Shown here one piece after another: positions 1 to 8,217 of a stretch of DNA of 64,000 bases. The translations under genes and the position numbers were made by a program. The DNA comes from Siderastrea siderea. Its lineage: Eukaryota; Cnidaria; Anthozoa; Scleractinia; Rhizangiidae. The notes under the pieces were generated by a model. The model was not told the origin of the DNA, did not search any database, and saw nothing but the letters and a program-made list of their open reading frames with translations. The number at the start of each line of letters is the position of its first letter. Within the stretch, counting starts at the first letter, position 1. The DNA lies in NCBI GenBank assembly GCA_964030785.1, contig OZ034967.1, forward strand, positions 44,672,533 to 44,736,532, given 5' to 3'.

Positions 1-1892
1 AAAAGAAGAATAATGAAAAGGCCGCGATAAAATCTCACAAACGTGCTTCTCAAACTGGAAATTGTGGCAGCGTGTAAGTCTGTAATGTGAACAAAGGAAC
101 ACCCGAACATAAAAAAGAGACGCTGGAAATTATCTCTCCATCAAATACTGCGAGTTGTTTGTCTCAGTGGCTTTATGGAGAACTTTATGGATGCTGAAAG
201 CAAATTTTCGTCGCACCTAACAAAGTTGTTTTTAGTGCGAGCTACAGCAAGAACGGACTTGTAAACAAACTGAAATTATTTTAAAGGATGTCCACTACAA
301 GAGCAAAAATCTCGCTGAGGAACCAAGGTACACTGTTAGTTTTTAGCTTTAATTTGTTCACGTGGAAAGCGCTGACTGAAGCAATGGCCAATATTAAACT
401 AGACAAGAACGTGATCGTTTCCTTTCGACATATCCAGAAATCGCGGACATTAGAGCCCGCGCCTTTTCGGGCGTCCTACATAGACAGCTCTTTTAAATGA
501 TGCATACCGCTGATCGAAGCGGTATAGTTTGGGCTCATTTTTCGTGATGGTGCACGTTGCAATAAGTCGCCTTACAAAACGATGTTTTGGCCCATATAAA
601 AACCACTGACCAAACTAAGTCGCTTAACATTCGAATGTACTGAAATTTAGCTTTCGAAGGATGGCTTTTGTAGCGTATTTGAAGCCGGTTCGGCCGAAAT
701 ATCGCAGTTCCAAGAAAGCGGATTTTTGGACTTTAGCGTAGACTTTCAAATGTATGGCCCAATGCTATTTTTTCGTGGTTTTCAAGTGCAAAAAGTAAAC
801 ATCAAAATCAATCGGATGGAGCTGAAAATCGTAAGGTTAGTTTGTTCCATGTATAGTTTTAGTGAATCCACTTGCACATTTTTTCGATCCCATTATGTTT
901 ACCGGTAATCGCTGTTTATAAACTATGAGTTTTCGGTTTTTCGATGAAATCCCCCTCCACGCCTTACATTTTTTGGCCGCTAAACTGCTCACAGAAAACC
1001 GTAAAAAGTAAACATAAAATTCGAAGTATCCACCTTATTTTTTGTACTATATCTTTCTTGATAGACCAGTTTACCATGAACCGGTTGCACATTTATACTT
1101 TAACAAATTGATCAAGAGATATTTCTCGAAATTTTTTAATCTCCATACATTTCTTTGTTGTTGTTGCGTTCCCTTCGATGGTCAATTTACCGCAGGATTT
1201 GTTGACCGTGGGCTCAAATGTCTGCGATTTCTGGATATGTTTACAGTTGCTGATGAAAGCCGTTTGCTAGTTGTTTTGCAGTTTTCATTTGCTTTCGCCG
1301 AGAGGATTTTTAGTGAGAAACGTACTCTTTTGTTAAATGCTGAATTTAAATAATTATTGTTTGAGTCTTGGCCGATTTACTCGTCTCTTTACAGCTTACA
1401 ATCTATAGCCGTACAAAAAAAAAAACAATACACAAACACACAGTCACTAAAGAACGTTGGCCATGCTTTTTGATTCACTGCTGGCGAGTCTTTTGCTTAT
1501 ATCAAAAAGTCGGTAAAGTTAATCGAAGAGCGCTTTTTCTAAATAGACGTGTTTACCTCGTTCATTTGTTTTGTACCAGCTCCAAACCTTTCCTTTTTTA
1601 TCTTCTTGTGTTTTCGCAGTTTGAATTTTGGAGGAGCGGGAGCACGGCAAAAAATAACCAAAAAGGACCGTTTCCATGGTAATGGTCCGTACTGTAAAAT
1701 CCCGACCGACAACTAACCAATCAGAACACTCGATTTAGACTGGAGAATTGCTTGCCATATAATAATTTGTTTTAGTGTAAACATGAAAACTAATACAACA
1801 GTGACAAGTTGAGAAAAAAAAAGGGAAGGAGGAGAAACACTTTCAAAATTTTCCTTTACTGGATGCTTGCAAGATTTTTTTGAATTTCTCAT
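1..1892. other. Host flank, nothing recognised
   Basis: This AT-rich sequence has only short open frames with no recognisable domain, no convincing splice-bounded exon and no RNA gene that I can see. I read it as intergenic or intronic host DNA. Confidence 0.5.
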
Positions 1893-2222
1893 TTAGTGCT
1901 TAAGAAGCTTATTATGCTTAGTTGCAATTTGTCGCTCTTTTTGATAAACTGTCTTGGTCTTGACTATGAAAACTTTCAACGACGGATTCGTGCTGTTTAA
2001 CTTGCATGTATAGATATAAAACTTCCCCATAAGAATCAAGTGATTCAAAATGATGTTGTCCTCATTTTCATTGAATACACCAAACAAGACGTTCACTAAA
2101 GTTAAAGCTTCTAAACGTATGTTCTGTTTCGTAAGCCCAGAAGCCTTCACATCCCTCACAAAGAAAACTTTGGATGAGTTGACGTCAGTTATCACCGTAC
2201 TATCGGTTGATCTTCGGAACAA
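1893..2222 (-). pseudogene. Possible C-terminal remnant of a non-LTR retrotransposon protein
   Basis: An open frame of about 109 codons runs leftward without a clear ATG start; its first in-frame start-like codon is TTG. The C-terminal half has an NHLILMGKFYIY motif followed by a lysine-rich helix (KERQIATKHNK). That arrangement resembles the segment after the thumb region at the end of many animal LINE reverse transcriptases. No reverse transcriptase catalytic motif is present, so at most this is a truncated tail. The identification comes from pattern memory, and a chance open frame is not excluded. Confidence 0.35.
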
Positions 2223-2746
2223 GAGAGGATGAAGTGTTGAGTATTATCAGAATATAATCATAATTACTAATAATAACGAAGATTACTACGAAATATCAGT
2301 CACGTGGTATTCTGTTACAGTTAGCTCTTATCTGTATTACCTCAAATGTAAAAGAACCTAATCTTAATAACGATCACAGTGTAATAGAAAGTGACTTTCA
2401 TTTTCATTTTGGTGGGAGAAGCAGTACTGACACGTCCTGAGAGTTTCGGGTAATTAAGGTATACAGTGTCGGTCAGTTTCAATTCTAAGGTATGATTATT
2501 ATTATATGATTGCCTGATCGAAGTTTGGCTACTGTCTGTCTATGTTTCGGATTCTCGATTTGTTCAAACAAGTTCTCATACAGTTATTCCAGGTTCTGTG
2601 GTTCAAAGAGTTCTCTCCATTTAGTCAGCCAAGGACATTGAGAGTTAATCAGAGAGCAACATCACTCGACTTGAATGGCAGAATAGACGAAAACCGTAGA
2701 CGTAATGTTTTTTTTTACCATTTACTCCGAGAAACTGTGGACCTAC
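2223..2746. other. Host flank to the transposon junction
   Basis: No gene is recognised here. The stretch ends at the left junction of the giant transposon; its last five bases, CCTAC, are the target duplication. Confidence 0.5.
2742..2746. repeat. Target-site duplication, left copy (CCTAC)
   Basis: Five bases immediately outside the left terminal repeat match the five bases immediately outside the right one. The sixth base differs (A on the left; C follows on the right), so the duplication is 5 bp. Confidence 0.85.
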
Positions 2747-3125
2747 AGTAGTATGGGTTGGCGGTCTGGCACTTTGTATCGAAAAGGCCTACCCCTAAAG
2801 GTCAAAGTACAAATTTGGACCAATGAGAGACTAGTGCCATTCCTTTTTATCATGTGATCACGGTCAGGGTCAAAGGTCACTCACGTGACCGGAAGTGGGG
2901 TCAAAGGTCACTTCCGGAAGTCCAGGGACCGGAACCGGAAGTCACATGACCGGAAGGGGGCGCGGTCACCGGAAGTCATGTGACCGGAAATGGGTGGGGT
3001 CACCGGAAGTCATGTGACCGGAAATGGGTGGGGTCATCCACGTGACCGGAAATGGGTGTGGTCACCGGAAGTCACATGACCGGAAGGGGTGTGGTCATCC
3101 ACGTGACCGGAAGTGGGGTGAAAGG
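2747..3125 (+). repeat. Left terminal inverted repeat
   Basis: About 379 bp are inverted-complementary to 23331-23709 with scattered mismatches. The outer 130 bp are unique sequence. The inner part is a degenerate minisatellite in which ETS-type CCGGAAGT cores alternate with E-box-type CACGTGAC or CATGTGAC. Two copies of GGGTCAAAGGTCA, a nuclear-receptor DR1-like direct repeat, also occur. These motif resemblances are visible in the sequence; whether the factors bind is inference. Confidence 0.92.
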
Positions 3126-3389
3126 CTTTGACCATGACGATCTGGCGAACCACCGCTGACTGAGTGGAAAAAAGGACCACAGGCTCCTGTTTTGTTTTTT
3201 AAAAAAATGGTTTAATAATCCAAGGATCCTGTTTTTTACATCAAGTCTTTAACGAGTTCTCGGCAGTTCTGGAGGATCCTGTTTCTCTGACCAGTTCACA
3301 TCAAGTCTTGATCCAGCAAAGGTGAATTCCAGTCCTAGTTCATCACTAACAAGAAGACGAAGAAGATGATGGCACATCTTGGAACAGAC
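3126..3389. other. Non-coding stretch inside the left terminal repeat
   Basis: No gene is seen. A short direct repeat (GGATCCTGTTT followed within 40 bases by CACATCAAGTCTT or a variant) occurs twice between about 3225 and 3320. It may hold the 3' end of the leftward transcript of the first gene. Confidence 0.4.
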
Positions 3390-3602
3390 TCATCGTCTTT
3401 TCTTCTTTCGCGTGGCAGCTTCTAATCCTTTTTTGACGCCATACCCAGCGGCTCCACCCACAGCTCCTAAAGCGGCGGCTTTACTGGCAGCAACTAAAGC
3501 GGGAATAAGAGCAGCCAGAGCAAAGACACCTCCTCGTTGGATAGAGTGGGTCCTGTTAGGTCTAGCGGCACGTCGTCGTCGTCGTCGTTTTGGTTTCGGC
3601 AT
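3390..3602 (-). CDS. Small basic core peptide, adenovirus pX-like
   Basis: The product is 70 residues. It begins MPKPK, followed by an arginine run, then a QRGG motif at residues 22-25, an alanine/glycine-rich hydrophobic helix (about 26-58) and a lysine/arginine C-terminus. Basic-hydrophobic-basic peptides of this size are typical of adenovirus pX-type core components, and comparable small proteins are found in adintoviruses. I chose the ATG at 3602 because upstream codons read through a TATA-like element and lack the basic composition. A TATAAATA box at 3637-3644 on the same strand lies 35 bp upstream. Cleavage after QRGG by the element's protease would release the hydrophobic peptide; that is inference from the shared motif. 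Confidence 0.65.
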   Translation of the reverse strand: MPKPKRRRRRRAARPNRTHSIQRGGVFALAALIPALVAASKAAALGAVGGAAGYGVKKGLEAATRKKKRR

Positions 3603-3636
3603 GATGACGAGAAAAAGATAGGAAACAACTTGGTTG

Positions 3637-3644
3637 TATTTATA
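3637..3644 (-). promoter_or_regulatory. TATA box for the pX-like gene
   Basis: TATAAATA reads leftward 35 bp before the ATG at 3602. It overlaps the 3' end of the neighbouring leftward open frame, a layout repeated in other genes of this element. Confidence 0.5.
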
Positions 3645-4053
3645 TGTTTGTTTTCGTGCTGCCTTGGGCACCGCACATACCACAACACGTTTCGCCTGGC
3701 GGGATAGTGCAATCGGCGTTCAGACAACTCAGACAGGGTTGATATTGCCAGGTGGTATCGACCGACAAGACTTCTCTACCAAGGCTATCGTCCCGCTGGG
3801 TCCAAGGTGAGGAAGGAATGGTGGGTATGTTGTTATCGAGATGATGGAACCAACGATCCAAGGCGCGTTGTTTGACTTGGAGGTCTTGGTTTTTTTCTTT
3901 GTAATCGCCTGGATAATAGCAGCCGGGATGAAAGTGTCCTTTGCACCAGGCTTTGACAAAAGCGTGGGTGTCGATGGAGACTTTGGGGGAATTGTTACAA
4001 AGAAGGAGTCCTTCGGTGTGGCGTCGTTGTTCGAGGATGGCGTCGATGTTCAA
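3640..4053 (-). pseudogene. Cysteine-rich open frame, downstream part of a split gene
   Basis: An open frame of about 137 codons has no good ATG; its first start-like codon is TTG. The C-terminal third contains paired cysteines (CLSC, then CTIPPGETCCGMC) that look like a zinc ribbon. The N-terminal half has CNN and WCKGHFHPGC segments. It is in the same frame as the open frame at 4066-4551, separated only by one TAA at 4066-4068 and four more codons, so the two are probably one gene interrupted by a nonsense mutation. I do not recognise the protein; the zinc-ribbon reading is inference from cysteine spacing. Confidence 0.45.
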
Positions 4054-4065
4054 GGGTGTAAAATG

Positions 4066-4551
4066 TTAATAGACGCTACAGGACGTGGTGGGGTTTTCTT
4101 GATGATAGCGCGAATGGGCTAAGATGACTTCTCCTTTGTATTTTTTCCTGCCAATGTTTTGAGTGGGATGATAATTGTCGGGCATTTCTTGGAGAAGTTG
4201 ATCGATTTTGGTGCCGAGATTAAGATTGCGTATAATGCGTCGCACTTCATTGGCGAGGTCCTCCATGAGTTGGGCCGTGGTAGGAAATGAAGGGAGACGA
4301 CGTGTTGCGTTGACTTTTTCTAGAGAGTTGAAGGGTGATGACCGTGTTGCCTGATTTGAAGGGGGCGGGTTGCCCATTGGCTGTTTGAATGTCAATGGTG
4401 ATGGTGTCAAAGATGTTTTTGCGCAGGGGAAAATACATGAGTTGAGTGGGGTTGGGAAATACCGCGGGTCAGGTGGAGGGAGAAAATGTGGGCGCAGATA
4501 AGAAAAAACGAGGTATTTTTTGGTGGGTAAAAAATAGGTTTTAATTAACAA
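4066..4551 (-). pseudogene. Unknown open frame, upstream part of the split gene
   Basis: The open frame is 161 codons. The first 55 or so are proline-rich and look like the wrong frame of a decayed neighbour. The later part from about MEDLANEVRRIIRNL onward is helical and protein-like, and ends CSVY before a TAA. The same frame resumes after the stop in the cysteine-rich segment at 3640-4053. The true start is uncertain; an internal ATG at the MEDLANEV position would give a compact protein. No family is recognised. Confidence 0.4.
4247..4438 (-). pseudogene. Fragment of a penton-like protein C-terminus
   Basis: A 63-codon frame on the left arm aligns by eye with the last 45 residues of the penton-like protein encoded at 10580-12850. 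Matching features are a Y/F-PL pair, then I-x-I-D-I, N/L-G-x-P-x-PF, and V-x-x-x-L-x-x-R-R/K. A stop lies just upstream, so only the final beta-strand module survives. It lies in another frame of the unknown leftward gene. This suggests a second penton gene, or a foreign Polinton, once contributed DNA here. The match is seen in the sequence; the origin is inference. Confidence 0.6.
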
Positions 4552-4575
4552 GACTGGAATGGTATTTACATTGTG

Positions 4576-5034
4576 TTACTTAAACTGTTGGGTGAAAGCT
4601 TCTTCTTCTTCTTTGTCGTGTGAGAGAATGGATTTGACGTGTTCTGTGATTTGGTCCATGTTGTGTTCTAGGACGCTTTCTCTGAGTTTGTTGACTTTCT
4701 GTCGTCGATCTAGTCTCTTTTCTAGGACGTAGTTCATGTACTTGTTTTTGTTGGTAGGCTGATAGATTTGTCCGGCAAGTTCCAATGGAAAGACAATGGT
4801 GTTGGTTCTGTCAATGACGGCCAGATTGTCCAAGTCTTTTTGGATTTGCTGTTTGAGTTGACTGTGATCATCGTTGATGACGATGGAGGAAGCTTCTTGT
4901 TGGACTTTGTCTTTGTAATGTTCAGCAATATCTTCGAGGTCGAAACCTGCGTCGAGTCCTCGTTTAACAAGTTCCAACATATAATCTTTGGCACTGTTGA
5001 AGGTTTGGGCGTCTAGATCTTTGTAGTAGTCCAT
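4576..5034 (-). CDS. Unknown charged helical protein
   Basis: The product is 152 residues, starting at ATG 5034 (MDYYKDLDAQ). It is highly charged, probably almost all helical, and ends with an acidic EEEEAF segment. There is no signal peptide, membrane segment or cysteine cluster, and I do not recognise the family. A TATAAAAA element at 5104-5111 on the same strand could drive it. It sits between the cysteine-rich split gene and the zinc-ribbon/coiled-coil gene in the leftward cluster. Its unbroken length and codon pattern, against the decay next door, argue that it is real. Confidence 0.6.
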   Translation of the reverse strand: MDYYKDLDAQTFNSAKDYMLELVKRGLDAGFDLEDIAEHYKDKVQQEASSIVINDDHSQLKQQIQKDLDNLAVIDRTNTIVFPLELAGQIYQPTNKNKYMNYVLEKRLDRRQKVNKLRESVLEHNMDQITEHVKSILSHDKEEEEAFTQQFK

Positions 5035-5035
5035 G

Positions 5036-5311
5036 TTAAGGGTGGTTGTGACGTTCTTTGCGACGAAGATGAATGGAATGAAGGTTGGCTTTGAGTTGTT
5101 GTCTTTTTATAGTAAAAGGTGTGACGTGATCGCTCCTGTCATCGATCAGAGGTGATGTTTTCATGATGGATGGAGATTGATTGTATTTGTATTTGAAAAT
5201 GACAACGTATTCTTGAAAGTGAACTTGTTTTAGTGGAGGATGGGTTTCCAGTGCGTATTCATCAATGCCGATGGCTCCTCCACTGTAGATGTGGTAGTCA
5301 CTTGTGGGCAT
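5036..5311 (-). pseudogene. Protein-like frame overlapping the zinc-ribbon gene, possible frameshifted tail
   Basis: This frame of 91 codons starts at ATG 5311 and reads MPTSDYHIYSGGAIGIDEY, which looks more like structured protein than the serine-rich tail in the frame of the adjacent gene (5230-5559). It extends openly upstream of its ATG. One explanation is that a one-base indel near 5335-5345 has split a longer gene, whose N-terminal coiled coil and zinc ribbon lie in the other frame. A genuine overlapping small gene is the alternative. No family is recognised. Confidence 0.35.
5104..5111 (-). promoter_or_regulatory. TATA box, leftward
   Basis: TATAAAAA reads leftward 70 bp before the ATG at 5034, inside the 3' part of the alternative reading frame at 5036-5311. 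Confidence 0.4.
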
Positions 5312-5559
5312 GACGAACTGGAGGGAGATTGGAGGTTGTCTAGTTTTTGTAGACGATCAGAGCAGCTTGCGCAAAGTTCGATGTCTTGTTCTATCTCAAA
5401 AGTAGATCGACAACTTTTACACCATAGTTGTTGTTGAAGTTGAGAGTATTGATGATACAGTTGATGGTATTTGATTTGCCAGTGCTGTATAGTATCTTGT
5501 AAGTCGTCAATTTGGCGATTGGCTGTTTGAAGTGAAGTGATGAGAGCGGGCAAATTCAT
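5230..5559 (-). CDS. Coiled-coil protein with zinc ribbon
   Basis: The product is 109 residues from ATG 5559. Residues 1-45 form a predicted coiled coil rich in Q, L and Y. Residues 47-70 contain CKSC and CASC, a four-cysteine zinc-ribbon pattern. The C-terminus is serine/threonine-rich and may be out of frame (see 5036-5311). The start overlaps the stop of the polymerase N-domain gene in a TCATGA junction, so the two are probably co-transcribed. A DNA- or RNA-binding accessory role is plausible, but I do not recognise the family. Confidence 0.55.
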   Translation of the reverse strand: MNLPALITSLQTANRQIDDLQDTIQHWQIKYHQLYHQYSQLQQQLWCKSCRSTFEIEQDIELCASCSDRLQKLDNLQSPSSSSCPQVTTTSTVEEPSALMNTHWKPILH

Positions 5560-6101
5560 GACTGGTGTGATCCGTATGGAATGTGTTGTTTATATCCATA
5601 AGAATCTTGTGGGCTAGCCGGTTCTGGCATGGTGATGTGCGTCACATCCAACTGCAAACTGTCGTCGACTTCAAAGTTCTCATTTGAGTTCAACATTTTA
5701 CTAATCTGATCTAAGATGCGTCGTGCACCTGACAAAGGATCGCGCCAATCGCCGACAGTTACATTGGCTGAGGTGTGGGCCGATTGAAGTCGGTTGGAAG
5801 ATAAATAAATTTGTATGCGGTCGTGATCTGGTATGTTGTCTGTCAACTCTTCAATGGCATCAGCCAATCCTTCTTCAAACGCGCGCACAATATTGCCATG
5901 CCCTTCTGGAAATTCTTCGGGTGGATTTTCCACACGCACATGATAGCTGGAACGTCTTATACCATAACGACGGGCATTCCTTTGTCTGAAGGGTTCTAAA
6001 CGAAAAACAAAATGTCCTCGTCGACCCAGGGCGCCACGTTGTTGTTCCCATTGCTGCATATATTCATTAAGATCATCGTCGGACTCGGTGTGACTTGCCA
6101 T
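5556..6101 (-). CDS. Free-standing N-terminal domain of Polinton DNA polymerase B
   Basis: The product is 181 residues from ATG 6101. Residues 70-150 include DRIQIYLSS, a leucine-rich helix, then NSNENFEVDDSLQLDV and MPEP. This pattern is characteristic of the N-terminal domain found before the exonuclease and polymerase parts of cnidarian Polinton PolB proteins (established family knowledge, matched by eye). Here it ends 30 residues later at a TGA, and no exonuclease, YxDTDS or other polymerase motif follows in any frame. It is either a truncated polymerase or a domain now working alone. It leads the leftward cluster, with the next gene overlapping its stop. Confidence 0.6.
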   Translation of the reverse strand: MASHTESDDDLNEYMQQWEQQRGALGRRGHFVFRLEPFRQRNARRYGIRRSSYHVRVENPPEEFPEGHGNIVRAFEEGLADAIEELTDNIPDHDRIQIYLSSNRLQSAHTSANVTVGDWRDPLSGARRILDQISKMLNSNENFEVDDSLQLDVTHITMPEPASPQDSYGYKQHIPYGSHQS

Positions 6102-6141
6102 GCTAACAAAAAATGATGCGTTGAAAAGATAGAGAGGTGAG

Positions 6142-6285
6142 TTAAATAGATTTTTTAATGTTCAATGGACGGCCCCCACCATTGTTTTTGACAGCCAGTT
6201 GTAATCCGCCATAACTACCAGGATTTTTGGGATTGTAATAAGCTTTCAACACTTTACGTTCCAAACGTGGCTGCCGTTTGCCCAT
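6142..6285 (-). pseudogene. 47-residue ORF resembling an integrase N-terminus
   Basis: The ORF starts at ATG 6285 (MGKRQPRLERKVLKAYYNP) and contains NPGSYGGLQLAVK before stopping at TAA 6142-6144. A tyrosine pair followed by P-x-x-PGSYGG is typical of the N-terminal region of many Polinton integrases, ahead of the zinc-binding HHCC and catalytic domains. The full integrase of this element lies elsewhere (9481-10587) and lacks this segment. I therefore read it as a relic of another integrase gene, or as a small gene of unrelated function. The match is by eye only. Confidence 0.35.
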
Positions 6286-6349
6286 GACGCCACACCGCCT
6301 CCAATAGACAGCATGCTAATTTACCCAATAGCATGGAAAACAAGGTTTT

Positions 6350-6622
6350 TTAGCTAGGAACGATGTGACTCATGGTATTAAATACCCATTCTCGAAGCTG
6401 TCGATACTCGGGCGAGGGTAAAGAATGACGCATGCCTTCCATGTAAGCAATAAAATAAGGGGTAAAATCGTGACTCTCTTGTCCTTTATCTGCCAGCAGG
6501 TCAAACAACACTTGACGAGGATCGGCCGTTTTGTCTAAATCATCAAATCGGTCAGCCGTAATGCCCGCACTTCGCATGACTAAGCGCCAAAGGTATTCTT
6601 TGGTGATACGCGTCAAGGCCAT
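6350..6622 (-). CDS. Unknown small protein, first leftward gene
   Basis: The product is 90 residues from ATG 6622 (MALTRITKEYLWRL), helical and without cysteine pairs or membrane segments. I do not recognise it. The ATG lies 85 bp from the divergent ATG at 6707, and a symmetrical TATA element between them could serve both genes. It is the promoter-proximal gene of the left arm. Confidence 0.55.
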   Translation of the reverse strand: MALTRITKEYLWRLVMRSAGITADRFDDLDKTADPRQVLFDLLADKGQESHDFTPYFIAYMEGMRHSLPSPEYRQLREWVFNTMSHIVPS

Positions 6623-6652
6623 GACTTGATTTTTGACAGCTTATCATCTGTT

Positions 6653-6663
6653 TTTTATAAAAG
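6653..6663. promoter_or_regulatory. Symmetrical TATA element between divergent genes
   Basis: The core TTTTATAAAA reads as a TATA box on both strands. It is about 30 bp from the leftward ATG at 6622 and about 45 bp from the rightward ATG at 6707, which suits a compact bidirectional promoter. Confidence 0.5.
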
Positions 6664-6706
6664 AGGACCCCCTCTTTTATCCACTTTCAGTCAGGTCGTT
6701 GACAGC

Positions 6707-7225
6707 ATGGAATCACCTTTTACCGCTAGCGGCAATATTGATTATTGTACCCATTTTTATCAAGAAGTGGTCGAATGTCCATGGAAACGATGTTGGATCA
6801 TAGCCATTCTCCAATACATTCATCGACACGTGAGTGATTTAGAACCCTCCGTTCAACCCATGTACAGTGAAGAAGCCCTCCTTCACGGACGTCATATTCA
6901 TGACTCGATTAAAACGGCCATGCGTCAACTCTCTCTGGAGACGATTCATCAAGCGTGGCGTCGTTTACTATTGGACTACCACGTGGAGATCCCATGCTGG
7001 CAACCCAACGACATTGAATTTGTGGTACAGATGACGAGTCCCGATTTGGTGACAGAACAAATCTTGGAAGAGATCGTTTCCTTTCGGCGTCAATTTAGTT
7101 CGTTTACCTATGAACTCTTAGGATTGACTCATGAAGATGTCGATCACATTTTTGGTTGGGCACGTGACACATTGCGCGAACGTGAATGGGTCGGCATTGA
7201 CATACCCGACAGTCCAGATCGTTAA
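6707..7225 (+). CDS. Unknown protein, first rightward gene
   Basis: The product is 172 residues (MESPFTASGNIDYCTHFY...). I chose ATG 6707; the open frame extends upstream only through the TATA region. It is predicted mostly alpha-helical, with no membrane segments and only scattered cysteines. No family is recognised. It precedes the GRF zinc-finger gene with an intervening TATATAA box, so it has its own transcript. Its position at the divergent promoter suggests an early or regulatory gene; that is inference from layout. Confidence 0.6.
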   Translation: MESPFTASGNIDYCTHFYQEVVECPWKRCWIIAILQYIHRHVSDLEPSVQPMYSEEALLHGRHIHDSIKTAMRQLSLETIHQAWRRLLLDYHVEIPCWQPNDIEFVVQMTSPDLVTEQILEEIVSFRRQFSSFTYELLGLTHEDVDHIFGWARDTLREREWVGIDIPDSPDR

Positions 7226-7256
7226 CCAATCCGGTGTGGGCTGTCGTCATTCTCCC

Positions 7257-7263
7257 TATATAA
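7257..7263 (+). promoter_or_regulatory. TATA box for the GRF zinc-finger gene
   Basis: TATATAA stands 56 bp upstream of the ATG at 7319. Confidence 0.5.
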
Positions 7264-7318
7264 CACGATGCCACGTCTTTTCTCTCTCTTTTGACACGTT
7301 TTAATCCACCGAGTAAGG

Positions 7319-8029
7319 ATGGCAACGAAGAGACCTCTTGATCAATTGGAAGAGATGGTCAACGCCTTACCACCTGCACCCACGGAGAAAAAGTCCTGCA
7401 AAAAAGAGAGAAAACTTAAAATCAAAAAACCACCCCAAGTGGATCCTTCTTCACCACCACCAGTACCGTCAACACCTACAACGACCACATTGTCAGCACC
7501 ACCAGTACCGCCGCCGCCACCACCACCACCACTCATCAATATGGATGACTTATTCAATGGTGACAATATTCTCAGTTTGTTAAATCCGCCTGCTGCTAGT
7601 TATCAAGTACAACTACCGCCTATGGAACAAGCTTGTCAATCCGTTGTCTGTCCTATGCATCAAACAGACCTAACTTGCTTTCAAGCCCAAACCACAGGAG
7701 ACACTTACATCAAATGCCAAGAAAAGAAATGTGGCCTCTTTTGTCATCAAGATCAGCTTCTCATGTATCTCAAGATCATTGATGAAAAGCTACACCCTGA
7801 TTATCTCAAAAGAACCCTGGTGTGTGACTGTGAAGAACCCGTAGTCTTACGCATCAGCCGATCCCAAGCCAACCCCAACCGCCCTTATTTCACATGCAAA
7901 GAAACACCCGAGGATCGATGTCCTTTCTTTCAGTGGGCCGACAAACCCTTGAAACCCAAGAACCGAAAAAAACAAAGACAAGACACATCTTCCTCCAAGT
8001 TCTCATTAAAAAAAATATCAGAAACGTAA
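7319..8029 (+). CDS. GRF-type zinc-finger protein
   Basis: The product is 236 residues from ATG 7319. Residues 1-75 are a basic then proline-rich linker with a long proline run. Residues 111-142 contain a first metal-binding pattern (CPMHQ ... C ... YIKC ... CGLFCH). Residues 169-208 fit a GRF zinc finger: CDC, an arginine-serine-x-x-N-x-N-R-PYF segment, then C193, C201 and FFQW. GRF fingers in topoisomerase III, NEIL3 and APE2 bind single-stranded DNA, so a role in replication or DNA processing is plausible. The C-terminal tail is basic. An AATAAA signal at 8180-8185 could end the transcript. Confidence 0.75.
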   Translation: MATKRPLDQLEEMVNALPPAPTEKKSCKKERKLKIKKPPQVDPSSPPPVPSTPTTTTLSAPPVPPPPPPPPLINMDDLFNGDNILSLLNPPAASYQVQLPPMEQACQSVVCPMHQTDLTCFQAQTTGDTYIKCQEKKCGLFCHQDQLLMYLKIIDEKLHPDYLKRTLVCDCEEPVVLRISRSQANPNRPYFTCKETPEDRCPFFQWADKPLKPKNRKKQRQDTSSSKFSLKKISET

Positions 8030-8179
8030 CAAGCGTCTTACGGATGACATGCTGATCTCCACTCGCTCGAAACGATTCCACTCCTCCTGTTGTGGAGAAC
8101 ATGTATTTTAATTTTTCAACAATAACGGTAGTAGTAGTCATGGCAACTTGTCTACAAAATTGTTTGTGCACTTGTTCAC

Positions 8180-8185
8180 AATAAA
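8180..8185 (+). terminator. Polyadenylation signal AATAAA
   Basis: AATAAA lies 150 bp after the stop of the GRF zinc-finger gene in otherwise non-coding sequence. Confidence 0.35.
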
Positions 8186-8217
8186 AAACCAAGTTTTGAA
8201 ACGCGATGCAGGAGTGA

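Noticed and set aside
1042..1353. 103-codon frame in the left flank
   Set aside because: It has no recognisable domain, an AT-rich composition and no splice or promoter context.
2747..3125. CRISPR-like repeat array
   Set aside because: The units are a degenerate minisatellite without regular spacers, and the same array is present inverted at the other transposon end.
7890..8141. Leftward gene behind the inverted promoter copy
   Set aside because: Most of the frame is antisense to the GRF zinc-finger gene and has no recognisable domain; only the promoter similarity is convincing.
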